Shown here piece by piece: positions 50,237 through 58,437 of a DNA stretch of 64,000 nucleotides. Source of the stretch: an uncultured Pelagibacteraceae bacterium (GTDB taxonomy: Bacteria > Pseudomonadota > Alphaproteobacteria > Pelagibacterales > Pelagibacteraceae); assembly GCA_902595635.1 (NCBI GenBank), contig CACJQT010000001.1, forward strand, positions 1 through 64,000. Direction: 5' to 3'. A model generated the notes under the pieces. It did no database searches, was not told the origin of the DNA, and saw nothing but the letters and a program-made list of their open reading frames with translations. Both the position numbers and the translations under genes were made by a program. Numbering within the stretch: position 1 is the stretch's first letter; the number at the start of each line of letters is the position of its first letter.

Positions 50237-50941
50237 ATGACTTTAAATGAAAAAAATCAAAATGACATATTTGATAATGATTTAATAAACGAGCTAGGTA
50301 TTGAATATGAATTTAGCAATGAACCAATAAATAGATTTAAAAATAATGCTTCTAATGAGGAAAAATCTGAAGAATTAGCAAAACTTAGAGTTGAAATAGA
50401 AAAGATTGAAGATTGTGAACTAAAAAATAGTGCAAAAAATCTTGTTTTCAGTGATGGAAATTCATCTTCAAAAATAATGATTGTAGGTGAAGGACCTGGA
50501 CAAAAAGAAGATGAATTGGGAAAACCTTTTGTTGGTGATGCAGGAATGCTTTTAAATAAAATGTTGAAAGCTATTAATTTAGATAGAACTAAAGTTTATA
50601 TAACTAATGTTGTAAATTATAGACCTCCAAATAACAGAAAGCCTGAAATATCAGAAATAAATAGATACTCTGAATATTTAAGAAAACATATTTCGATTAT
50701 AAATCCAGAAATACTTATTTTAATGGGAAGCACAGCAATGGAAGCGCTCTTCGGGAATAAAATTAAAATTTCTAAAGAAAGAGGAAAATGGAAGGAAGTA
50801 ATAATTAATAATAAAACATATTTAACAATGATAACTTTTCACCCAGCATATCTGCTAAGACAAGCAGAGCAAAAAAAATATTCTTGGGCAGATCTAAAAG
50901 AAATTAGAAAAAAAATAGACGAAAATGGTTTAGAGATTTAA
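50237..50941 (+). CDS. Family 4-type uracil-DNA glycosylase lacking cluster cysteines
   Basis: A 234-residue uracil-DNA glycosylase that removes deaminated cytosines. Active-site motifs are present: VGEGPGQKEDELGKPFVGDAG (catalytic loop near 83-103), NVVNYRPPNNRKP near 128, and TFHPAYLLRQ near 200. Family 4 enzymes normally hold a [4Fe-4S] cluster. Here the usual cysteines are replaced (NYRPP for KCRPP, RYSEYL for ACRPFL) and only one Cys remains, so the cluster is probably absent. The N-terminal 70 residues are charged and variable. rnhB follows 19 nt downstream. Confidence 0.88.
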   Translation: MTLNEKNQNDIFDNDLINELGIEYEFSNEPINRFKNNASNEEKSEELAKLRVEIEKIEDCELKNSAKNLVFSDGNSSSKIMIVGEGPGQKEDELGKPFVGDAGMLLNKMLKAINLDRTKVYITNVVNYRPPNNRKPEISEINRYSEYLRKHISIINPEILILMGSTAMEALFGNKIKISKERGKWKEVIINNKTYLTMITFHPAYLLRQAEQKKYSWADLKEIRKKIDENGLEI

Positions 50942-50960
50942 ATTTATAATAATATTTTAT

Positions 50961-51536
50961 ATGAAAAAAATTATTGCTGGGGTTGATGAAGTTGGAAGAG
51001 GAAGCCTTGTAGGACCAGTTTATGCAGCTGCTGTTATATTAAATAAAGAAATTAATAGAAAAATTCTTAAAGATTCAAAAAAACTTAATAAAATTCAGAG
51101 GGAAACTTTAGCTAAATATATAAAAAAAAATTCAGTTTGGGCGTTAGGGTCTGCATCAATAAAGGAAATTGAAAAAATTAATATTTTAAATGCTAGTCTG
51201 CTTTCGATGAAAAGAGCAATTATGAAACTCAAATTTAAACCTAGAAAAGTTTTAATAGATGGTAATAAACCACCAGACTTAAAAAATTATGTTATTAAAA
51301 CTATTGTAAAAGGTGATGAAAAAATTCCTGAAATTTCAGCCGCATCCATTATTGCTAAAGTTGAAAGAGATAAGCTAATGAAAAAGATGTCTTTTTCTTT
51401 TAAAAAATACGGCTGGGATAATAATGCAGGTTATGGAACTAAGGATCATATTAAAGCTATTAAAAAATTTGGAGTGACTAAATTTCATAGGAAAACCTTC
51501 CAACCAATACACAAGATATTGAGTCTTAAAAAATAA
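50961..51536 (+). CDS. rnhB: Ribonuclease HII
   Basis: Removes ribonucleotides from DNA:RNA hybrids. The 191 residues have GVDEVGRGSLVGPVYAAAVIL near 5-25 (catalytic Asp-Glu with the GRG substrate loop), SKKLNKIQRETL near 49, the third acidic residue in VLIDGNKPP near 106, and ISAASIIAKVERDKLM near 133. It precedes ccrM by 78 nt, a neighbourhood common in alphaproteobacteria. Confidence 0.97.
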   Translation: MKKIIAGVDEVGRGSLVGPVYAAAVILNKEINRKILKDSKKLNKIQRETLAKYIKKNSVWALGSASIKEIEKINILNASLLSMKRAIMKLKFKPRKVLIDGNKPPDLKNYVIKTIVKGDEKIPEISAASIIAKVERDKLMKKMSFSFKKYGWDNNAGYGTKDHIKAIKKFGVTKFHRKTFQPIHKILSLKK

Positions 51537-51572
51537 TCATAACAATTATCAATCAATAAATTCAATCACAGG

Positions 51573-51601
51573 TTGACGTAGACTCCTGACTGGAGTCTAA
51601 T
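51573..51601 (+). promoter_or_regulatory. ccrM promoter with two GANTC sites in a perfect inverted repeat
   Basis: -35 TTGACG (51573-51578), a 17-nt spacer, and -10 TCTAAT (51596-51601, five of six consensus bases). TAGACTCC (51579-51586) and GGAGTCTA (51592-51599) form a perfect 8-bp inverted repeat around a 5-nt centre. They contain GANTC at 51581-51585 (spacer) and 51593-51597 (overlapping the -10). The predicted start of transcription lies only about 7 nt before the ATG. Regulation by CcrM methylation is inferred. Confidence 0.7.
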
Positions 51602-51614
51602 TGAAAAATATAAA

Positions 51615-52688
51615 ATGATCATTTCAGACATAAAAAATAAAATTATTAATGGAGATAGTATTAAGGAATTAAAAAAAATTCCTGCTGAAAGTTTTGATCT
51701 GATATTTGCAGACCCACCTTACAACCTTCAACTGAAAAAAGAATTAAGTCGACCTGATAGATCTAAAGTCGATGCTGTAGACGATGGGTGGGATAAATTT
51801 GATAGTTTTAAAAGTTATGATGAGTTTTCAGTTCAATGGCTTAAAGAATGTAAAAGAATTTTAAAAAAAAATGGATCTATATGGGTCATAGGAAGTTATC
51901 ATAATATTTTTAGAGTTGGTTCAAAAATGCAAGATTTAGGTTTTTGGATACTAAATGATGTGATTTGGAACAAAAATAACCCTATGCCAAATTTTAGAGG
52001 AACACGTTTTACGAATGCACACGAAACACTTATATGGGCATCAAAAAGTGAAGGCTCAAAATATACTTTTAATTATCAATCACTTAAATGTTTAAACGAT
52101 GATCTACAGATGAGATCTACATGGAATTTACCTATATGTAATGGAAAAGAAAGACTTAAAAATAATGGTAATAAAGTTCACTCAACGCAAAAGCCAGAGT
52201 CTTTATTGCACAGAATTATATTAGCATCGTCTAATAAAGAGGATTTAATATTGGACCCGTTTCTCGGTACGGGAACAACTGCTGTAGTTTCAAAAAAGTT
52301 AGGTAGAAATTATTTTGGGATAGAAAAAGAAAAAAACTATTTTGAAGCTGCAAGTAAAAGAATTAAAAATACAAAAATTATAGAAGATGAATATTTAGAT
52401 ACTATAAAAAATAATAGATCCAAACCAAGAGTGCCATTTGGATCTTTGGTTGAATTAGGAATTATTAAACCTGGTACTGAAATTTTTGATCAAAAAAAAC
52501 AAATCAATGCGAAAATTATGATTGATGGTAGTATAAAATATCGGAAATCAGAAGGATCAATTCATAAAGTTGCTGCACAAATATTAGGTGCTGAGAGCTG
52601 TAACGGTTGGACTTTTTGGTATTATAAATCAGGTAATTCACTCAAACCAATTGATGATTTGAGGCAAAGACTAAGGCCAACTACTTAA
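51615..52688 (+). CDS. ccrM: Cell-cycle DNA adenine methyltransferase CcrM (GANTC)
   Basis: Beta-class N6-adenine methyltransferase that methylates GANTC and times alphaproteobacterial cell-cycle transcription. The 357 residues include catalytic DPPY at 33-36, HSTQKPESLLHRII near 190, the SAM motif DPFLGTGTTA near 213, and the C-terminal RAMA-like domain (VPFGSLVELGIIKPG) that is typical of CcrM and helps DNA recognition. Its promoter carries two GANTC sites. Its stop overlaps the convergent FAD monooxygenase by 4 nt. Confidence 0.96.
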   Translation: MIISDIKNKIINGDSIKELKKIPAESFDLIFADPPYNLQLKKELSRPDRSKVDAVDDGWDKFDSFKSYDEFSVQWLKECKRILKKNGSIWVIGSYHNIFRVGSKMQDLGFWILNDVIWNKNNPMPNFRGTRFTNAHETLIWASKSEGSKYTFNYQSLKCLNDDLQMRSTWNLPICNGKERLKNNGNKVHSTQKPESLLHRIILASSNKEDLILDPFLGTGTTAVVSKKLGRNYFGIEKEKNYFEAASKRIKNTKIIEDEYLDTIKNNRSKPRVPFGSLVELGIIKPGTEIFDQKKQINAKIMIDGSIKYRKSEGSIHKVAAQILGAESCNGWTFWYYKSGNSLKPIDDLRQRLRPTT

Positions 52689-53809
52689 TTTCTATAAATT
52701 TTTCCAAGATAACTCTCTAGAAATTTTTTATTTTTTGATAAAAATTTCAAAACAATATTTCTAATTAATATTATTATTGGATTAGTTAAATGGAAGGCAA
52801 AATGATTTAATTTTGATCTTTTATTTACTAGTAATATTTTACTTATCTTATCTTTATAAATACTATTTGAATTTGTAATATTTTCTAAAATACCATTTGC
52901 TGTTTCAATACTTTGAGAAGCACCTTGTGCAAAAGAAGGTGGAAAAGCAAATAAAGCATCTCCACTCAAATAAGTATTTTGATATTTTAGTGTGGGTAAT
53001 TCAGTGCTTACAAATACAGGAAAACACTTTATATTTGCTAAATTTTCCAAATTTATAATAGAATTTTGTGAAATAAAGTCTTTTAAAGATTTTATAAATG
53101 TTTCTGAATTAAGAACATTTTTATCTTCAATTTCTTTAGTAGTTAGTTTCTTTTTGATTATAGCTACGAAATTATATTCGAGTTTTTGATTTACAGGATA
53201 AGTTACATAGTGAAAATTTGAGCCCATATAAACAGAAATATTATCTTTTTCATGTTGTTTTAAATTCGCCCTTAAAGCAATATTCCCATTAAAAATTGGG
53301 TTTAAATGATTATTGGATATTTGGGATTTTAATTTTGAAAAAACACCGTCTGCAATTACTACATAATCGAAACTTTCATTCTTATTATTCCAAGAAATCT
53401 TTATTTGTTCATTATATTCGATATTTTGAATATCGGCTTTAAATTGAATTTTTTCCTCAGGTATATTACCAATTAAAAACTTTATTAATGTTGATCTTTT
53501 AAGTGTTGTGTAACGATCGTTTACATTATTAAATTGCTTTAAATCAATTTCACAAATCTTTTTAATATTATTAGCCTGGAAAAAATTAACTTTTGTTGGA
53601 TAATAAACATCTGAGGCTGAAATATTTTTAAATCCGATTTTATTCAACAAATTAATACTATTAACTGAAAGTTGAATGCCATAACCGTCATTTAAATTGA
53701 GATAATCTTTTTTTTCAAAAATTTTATAGTCTATTTCAGTATTTTTGTTTAATTCATTTGCAAGATACAAACCAGATATACCAGCTCCAACAATTGCAAC
53801 TTTTTTCAT
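52685..53809 (-). CDS. FAD-dependent aromatic monooxygenase-like protein
   Basis: A 374-residue class A flavin monooxygenase: FAD-binding AIVGAGISGLYLANEL at 4-19, ADGVFSKLKS (the DG motif) near 149, and GDALFAFPPSFAQGASQSIETA near 285 (the GD motif that binds the ribityl chain). The group includes UbiH/UbiF ubiquinone hydroxylases and salicylate-type hydroxylases; the substrate cannot be set from sequence. The start overlaps the mutY stop by 4 nt. A C-terminal hydrophobic stretch (NPIIILIRNIVLKFL) may dock at the membrane. Confidence 0.82.
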   Translation of the reverse strand: MKKVAIVGAGISGLYLANELNKNTEIDYKIFEKKDYLNLNDGYGIQLSVNSINLLNKIGFKNISASDVYYPTKVNFFQANNIKKICEIDLKQFNNVNDRYTTLKRSTLIKFLIGNIPEEKIQFKADIQNIEYNEQIKISWNNKNESFDYVVIADGVFSKLKSQISNNHLNPIFNGNIALRANLKQHEKDNISVYMGSNFHYVTYPVNQKLEYNFVAIIKKKLTTKEIEDKNVLNSETFIKSLKDFISQNSIINLENLANIKCFPVFVSTELPTLKYQNTYLSGDALFAFPPSFAQGASQSIETANGILENITNSNSIYKDKISKILLVNKRSKLNHFAFHLTNPIIILIRNIVLKFLSKNKKFLESYLGKIYRN

Positions 53810-54798
53810 TCAGATTTTGAGATGGTGTAAAATATTTTTTTAGTAAATGATGGAATTATTTCTGAGCTTAATTTATCTTCTTTGATTAGTATTTTATTTT
53901 TAATCTTTGGAGGTCTTTTTGAGTTATTTAACAAAATTTTCATTTCCATATTAGATAATTTTATATTAATTTTTTTATTATTTGAATAATTATACTTACT
54001 TTCTCGAACTTCAGTCATAGGAAAAATTGGCATATTTTTTAAAAATTTAAATTTATCATTTTTGACTAATAAGTAGTTATTATGTTTTTTGTAAATAGTC
54101 GCCTCGAAATATTTAGTTTTTATTTCTTTATTAATTTTAGTTAACTCAAAATCATTTTTTTTTAGAGATATACAATTTTTATTTAAAGGACATTCCTTAC
54201 AACCTGGGTTTTTTGGTTTGCATATTAAAGCACCCATCTCCATGATTGCTTGGGAGTAATCACTAGCGCGATTTGACAGTCCAAAAAAATTAATTTTTGT
54301 TTTTAAAAAATCTTTAGATATTTCATTCTGCTTTTTTAAATATAGAGTTCTTTTAAGAATTCTCTCAACATTTCCATCTAAAGGAATAGTTTTAAGGTTA
54401 AATGCTATAGACATTATTGCTTTAGATGTATATTCACCTACTCCTGGTAATTGTAACAACTTTTCATAGGATCTTGGCAACTTACCATGGAAATCTCTAA
54501 CAATTATAATTGCACTTTTTTTTAGATTTCTTGCTCTTGAATAATAACCAAGACCTTCCCAATGTTTCATTAAGATCTTTTCGTCGACATTTGCCAATGA
54601 TTGAAAGGTTGGAATTTGTTTTACAAATTTTTTAAAATAAGGAATAACAGTTTTTACTTGAGTTTGCTGCAACATAAATTCACTAACAAACGTAAAATAT
54701 TCTTTTTGCTTCTGAGAAACTTTTTTTCTCCAAGGTAAAATTCTTTTATTATTATCGTACCAAAGTAGAATTTTATTTGATATGTTTTTATTATTCAT
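53806..54798 (-). CDS. mutY: A/G-specific adenine glycosylase MutY
   Basis: Removes adenine opposite 8-oxoguanine. From the ATG at 54798 it has 330 residues: SEFMLQQTQVKTV with catalytic Glu, the HhH motif LPGVGEYTSKAIMSIAF, VDGNVERIL with catalytic Asp, and the [4Fe-4S] loop C-x6-C-x2-C-x5-C (CKPKNPGCKECPLNKNC). A C-terminal MutT-like domain follows. A start at 54843 would add 15 hydrophobic residues not seen in the family. Its ATG abuts the divergent dciA ATG (CATATG). Confidence 0.95.
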   Translation of the reverse strand: MNNKNISNKILLWYDNNKRILPWRKKVSQKQKEYFTFVSEFMLQQTQVKTVIPYFKKFVKQIPTFQSLANVDEKILMKHWEGLGYYSRARNLKKSAIIIVRDFHGKLPRSYEKLLQLPGVGEYTSKAIMSIAFNLKTIPLDGNVERILKRTLYLKKQNEISKDFLKTKINFFGLSNRASDYSQAIMEMGALICKPKNPGCKECPLNKNCISLKKNDFELTKINKEIKTKYFEATIYKKHNNYLLVKNDKFKFLKNMPIFPMTEVRESKYNYSNNKKINIKLSNMEMKILLNNSKRPPKIKNKILIKEDKLSSEIIPSFTKKIFYTISKSE

Positions 54799-55281
54799 AT
54801 GAGTCAAAAATATAATACTAAGCAGAGATATAACTCCATTCAAGGTTTAAGATCTTTTAAAGATACTTTACCCACAGAAGCAAAAAGAATAATTAGTAAA
54901 AAAGGTAAAATTTATAATGAAACTTTAGATAATTGGAAATATTTAGTAGGTAAAGATCTATTTAAAGTAAGCTTTCCTAAGTCATATAAAAGTTCAAACA
55001 AGTTATCGGGCAGTCGTTTAAATATTTTAGTAAAGAGGGGAAATGAAGTTGACGTTGAGTATTCTAAAAAAGAAATAATAAAAAAAATTAATGCTTTTTT
55101 TGGCTATCATGTTTTAGATGACATTAAATTGAATACATTTGATGGAAAAATTGAAGAAAGCCATAAAAATACCGCTATTAATGCGACAAAAAATAAACAT
55201 ATAAAGAGCATAAATAATATTAAAAATGACAAAATAAAAAACTCACTTTTAGAGCTAAGTAAACATTTTAAAATAAAATGA
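54799..55281 (+). CDS. dciA: DUF721/DciA-family protein
   Basis: A 160-residue DUF721 protein. In bacteria lacking DnaC or DnaI, DciA loads the replicative helicase DnaB. The KH-like domain pattern LDNWKYLVGKDLFKVSFPKS followed by RLNILVKRGNEVDVEYSKKEIIKKINAFFG is visible at about 40-115. A charged, probably disordered tail follows. The position between mutY and the DsbA-like gene is conserved in alphaproteobacteria. It overlaps the DsbA-like gene by 4 nt. Its start codon abuts the mutY start on the other strand. Confidence 0.88.
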   Translation: MSQKYNTKQRYNSIQGLRSFKDTLPTEAKRIISKKGKIYNETLDNWKYLVGKDLFKVSFPKSYKSSNKLSGSRLNILVKRGNEVDVEYSKKEIIKKINAFFGYHVLDDIKLNTFDGKIEESHKNTAINATKNKHIKSINNIKNDKIKNSLLELSKHFKIK

Positions 55282-55853
55282 AAAAAATAATTCTTGTCTC
55301 AATTTTAATTTTTTTTAATTTCATTAATGCTAATTCTGAAGTTAAACCAATTTTAGTAGGAAATGCAGACTCAAAAGTTAAGTTGATGGTTTTTGAATCT
55401 TTAACTTGCAGTTTTTGTGCAAATTTTCATAAAAATATTTATCCTAAACTAAAAGAGGATTTTATTGATAAAGGATTGATTTCAATAGAATTTAAAAGCT
55501 TCCCATTAGATATCATTGCATTTAATGCAACTAAATTAGCGCATTGTAGAAATGATGGTGAGCATGAAATTTTGCATCACCTTTATTTAAATCAAGATAA
55601 GTGGATCAAGGGAAAAAATGAATTAGAAGCAAATCAAGCAATGAAAAAATTTATTGATAATACTGAATATAATCTTGATTTTGATAAGTGCTTGGCTGAT
55701 AAAAAGATAGAGGATCACATTTTAGAAGACCGAATCGAAGGTGTTAAAAAGTATAAAGTGAACGCCACTCCTACAGTCATAATTAACGGAAAAAAGTTTG
55801 AAAATCACTCAAACTACAAAAAATTAAAAAAATACATTGAAAAACTGATATAA
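55278..55853 (+). CDS. DsbA-family thiol:disulfide oxidoreductase
   Basis: A 191-residue exported thioredoxin-fold protein: signal peptide 1-20, active site C44-S-F-C47 in SLTCSFCANFHKN, an inserted helical domain, and the cis-proline loop VNATPTVIINGKKF near 165. Additional cysteines lie at about residues 93 and 134. It probably oxidises or isomerises disulfides of secreted proteins, but no DsbB is seen here. It lies in the conserved mutY-dciA-dsbA-smc cluster and ends 8 nt before smc. Confidence 0.9.
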   Translation: MKKIILVSILIFFNFINANSEVKPILVGNADSKVKLMVFESLTCSFCANFHKNIYPKLKEDFIDKGLISIEFKSFPLDIIAFNATKLAHCRNDGEHEILHHLYLNQDKWIKGKNELEANQAMKKFIDNTEYNLDFDKCLADKKIEDHILEDRIEGVKKYKVNATPTVIINGKKFENHSNYKKLKKYIEKLI

Positions 55854-55861
55854 ATCAGTGA

Positions 55862-58435
55862 ATGGAATTTAAAAAAATTCAACTAAATGGATTTAAGTCT
55901 TTTGCTGAAAAAACAAATTTCCTGATTGAAGAAGGTTTAACTGGGATAGTTGGCCCAAACGGTTGTGGCAAATCAAATATAGTGGAGTCTTTGCGATGGT
56001 GTATGGGTGAGACATCAGCAAAAAGTATGAGAGGTTCAGGAATGGAAGACGTTATATTTTCTGGAACTTCAAACAAACCATCAAAAAATATTGCAGAAGT
56101 TTTAGTGAGCTTATCAAATGACAACAAGGATGGTCCTCTACAATATAATGAGCTCGATGAAATTGAAATAAGAAGAAAAATAGAAAAAGATAAAGGCTCA
56201 AAATTTTATATAAATGGCAAAGAAGTTAGAGCAAAAGATGCTCAGATGTTTTTTGCAGACTTATCAACAGGTGCTCATTCACCTTCGATTATTAGTCAAG
56301 GTAGAATTGGAGCATTAGTCACAGCAAAGCCTTCTGATCGAAGAGCTATCTTAGAAGAGGCAGCTGGTATAGCAGGTTTACATGTTAGAAGACACGAAGC
56401 AGAATTAAGATTAGGCGCGGCAGAAAATAATTTAAAAAGGGCAGATGAATTAAGAAGACAACAGGAAAGACAATTAGCAAATTTGCAAAAGCAAGCTGAA
56501 GAGGCTGCAAAATACAAATCTATTTCAGAAGAAATAAAAAAAGTTGAGGCAGGTTTATATTATTTACGTCTTTTAGAAATTGATAATGAAATTAAAGTAG
56601 AAAACGAGATCAATAATGAGGCTGATGATCAAGTTAAGTCCTTCAATGATAAATTAGAGGATTTAAGCATGAAAATTATTGAAAAGAATAAAAATGTAAA
56701 TCCTATAAGAGAAAAAAATCAAGAAAACTTGTCAAAAATACAAAGATTAAATTTAGAGTTAAAGAGCTTAGATGAAGAAAAAGACAGGGTTAATGATGAA
56801 ATACAATCAATTAGAAAGGCTTTAAGTGTAATAGATGAGGATATTGTTAGAGAAAAAAGCATAATCATTGATGCAAACTCTAATGAAAAAAGACTTAGAG
56901 AAGAAAAAGAAAATTTAATTACAGTTGACTCCAAATATTATGAAACTGAAAAACTGTCTGGTTTAGATTTGGTAAATGCAAAAAGTAAATTAAAAGATGA
57001 GCAAGATAAGTTAGAGAGAATACTAGAAAATCTAAACCTTGATACTCTAAAAAAGAACTCAGAAACTATTGATTTAGCAAGTGAGCAGTTAGATAAAGCA
57101 AAACAAATGCTCTCAGAGAACAATATCAATGGTGCAACTAATTTAATAGATGAATGCAAAATAAATCTTTCATTTTTAAAAATGAAAATTAATGAAATGC
57201 ATGACAACGATTTAGCGATAACAGTAACTAAGAAAAACGAAGAAATCAAAAGTCTACAAGAAGAATACGCTGAAGCATTTAGTACAAATCAAAATATTAA
57301 AAAAGAGTCAATAAAAAGAAGTGAAAGAATTAAAATCATTGATCAAGAGATAGAAAGTTGGAAAAACTTATTGGTAAATTCTGAAAAAATGATTAATGAA
57401 TTAAATAGTAGAAAAGATACTCAACAAAAAAAATTAGATAGCCTTGAAAAACAACCTCAAACACAAGCTGAAAGAAAAGGACAAATATCTGAAAGTTTAA
57501 GAATTTCTGAAAAAGAAAAAAGTGATAATGAAATATTAATAGATGAACTAGATAAAGAGATTAACGAATTGAGAAGCAATCTTAATACAACAAAGGAAGA
57601 GTCTATTGAAATAAGAGAACGAAAAGCAAGCTCTGGAGCAACAATCGATGGTTTGAATAAAAGAAGAAATGATTTGTTAGAAAGAGTATCAACAGAACTT
57701 AATTTAAAAGAAGAGGAGATACTTAATTTTTCAAATTTAAAAGATGCATCTGAATATCCAGATACAGTAACACAAGAGGAATTGCTTGATGAAAAAAAAA
57801 GAGAAAGAGAAAAATTAGGCTCAGTTAACTTAAGAGCAGACGAAGAGACTTCAAAATATGAAGATGAAATTAAGAAAATGGAAAAAGATAGACAAGATTT
57901 AGTAACTGCAATTATAAAATTAAAAGAAAGTATTACTGAACTCAATCAGAAAGGTAGGGAAAGACTTCTAGATGCTTTTGAAAAAGTGAATAGAAAGTTC
58001 AATGAAGTTTATACCAAACTATTTAATGGAGGTAGTGCAAAACTAGAACTAGTAGACTCTGATGATCCTTTAGATGCAGGATTAGAAATGTTGGTAAGTC
58101 CTCCAGGAAAAAGATTGCAATCAATAACTTTATTATCTGGAGGTGAACAAGCCCTTACTGCTTTATCTTTAATCTTTGCAGTGTTTCTTACTAATCCAGC
58201 TCCAATATGTGTTCTCGATGAAGTAGACGCACCTCTAGATGATGCGAATGTAACAAGATTTTGCAATCTTTTGACGGAACTAACTAAAATTACATCTACA
58301 AGATTTATTATTGTAACTCACCACGCTCTAACCATGTCTAAAATGGACAGACTATATGGTGTAACAATGCCAGAAAAAGGAATTAGCCAACTAGTTGCTG
58401 TAGATCTTCAAAAAGCAGAGAGTATGGTTGCTTAA
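55862..58435 (+). CDS. smc: Chromosome segregation ATPase Smc, short and apparently hinge-less
   Basis: SMC ATPase for chromosome organisation. The 857 residues have an N-terminal head with Walker A GPNGCGKS (31-38), coiled coil from about 175, conserved LGSVNLRADEE (652-662), and a C-terminal head with signature LSGGEQ (759-764) and Walker B ICVLDEVDAPLDD. The family is usually about 1150 residues with a hinge of about 180 residues in the middle. Here the middle (about 385-450) is helical and has no recognisable hinge motifs, and no CxxC hook. The synteny mutY-dciA-dsbA-smc supports orthology with normal alphaproteobacterial Smc. Confidence 0.93.
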   Translation: MEFKKIQLNGFKSFAEKTNFLIEEGLTGIVGPNGCGKSNIVESLRWCMGETSAKSMRGSGMEDVIFSGTSNKPSKNIAEVLVSLSNDNKDGPLQYNELDEIEIRRKIEKDKGSKFYINGKEVRAKDAQMFFADLSTGAHSPSIISQGRIGALVTAKPSDRRAILEEAAGIAGLHVRRHEAELRLGAAENNLKRADELRRQQERQLANLQKQAEEAAKYKSISEEIKKVEAGLYYLRLLEIDNEIKVENEINNEADDQVKSFNDKLEDLSMKIIEKNKNVNPIREKNQENLSKIQRLNLELKSLDEEKDRVNDEIQSIRKALSVIDEDIVREKSIIIDANSNEKRLREEKENLITVDSKYYETEKLSGLDLVNAKSKLKDEQDKLERILENLNLDTLKKNSETIDLASEQLDKAKQMLSENNINGATNLIDECKINLSFLKMKINEMHDNDLAITVTKKNEEIKSLQEEYAEAFSTNQNIKKESIKRSERIKIIDQEIESWKNLLVNSEKMINELNSRKDTQQKKLDSLEKQPQTQAERKGQISESLRISEKEKSDNEILIDELDKEINELRSNLNTTKEESIEIRERKASSGATIDGLNKRRNDLLERVSTELNLKEEEILNFSNLKDASEYPDTVTQEELLDEKKREREKLGSVNLRADEETSKYEDEIKKMEKDRQDLVTAIIKLKESITELNQKGRERLLDAFEKVNRKFNEVYTKLFNGGSAKLELVDSDDPLDAGLEMLVSPPGKRLQSITLLSGGEQALTALSLIFAVFLTNPAPICVLDEVDAPLDDANVTRFCNLLTELTKITSTRFIIVTHHALTMSKMDRLYGVTMPEKGISQLVAVDLQKAESMVA

Positions 58436-58437
58436 TA

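Noticed and set aside
51579-51599. Inverted repeat as a transcription terminator for rnhB
   Set aside because: No T-run follows the stem and the repeat coincides with the -35/-10 elements of ccrM, so a promoter element is more likely.
54799-54843. Longer mutY start at 54843
   Set aside because: It would add 15 hydrophobic residues absent from MutY and overlap dciA; the ATG at 54798 gives the normal N-terminus.
57457-57945. Minus-strand 162-codon open frame within smc, rich in Ser, Phe and Leu
   Set aside because: It is the mirror of Lys/Glu-rich coiled-coil coding sequence; several such Ser-rich shadow frames occur along the gene, and none has family features.
55862-58435. Short Smc as a Rad50-type or MukB-type protein
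   Set aside because: There is no CxxC zinc hook, and the head motifs, LGSVNLRADEE and gene neighbourhood are those of ordinary Smc.
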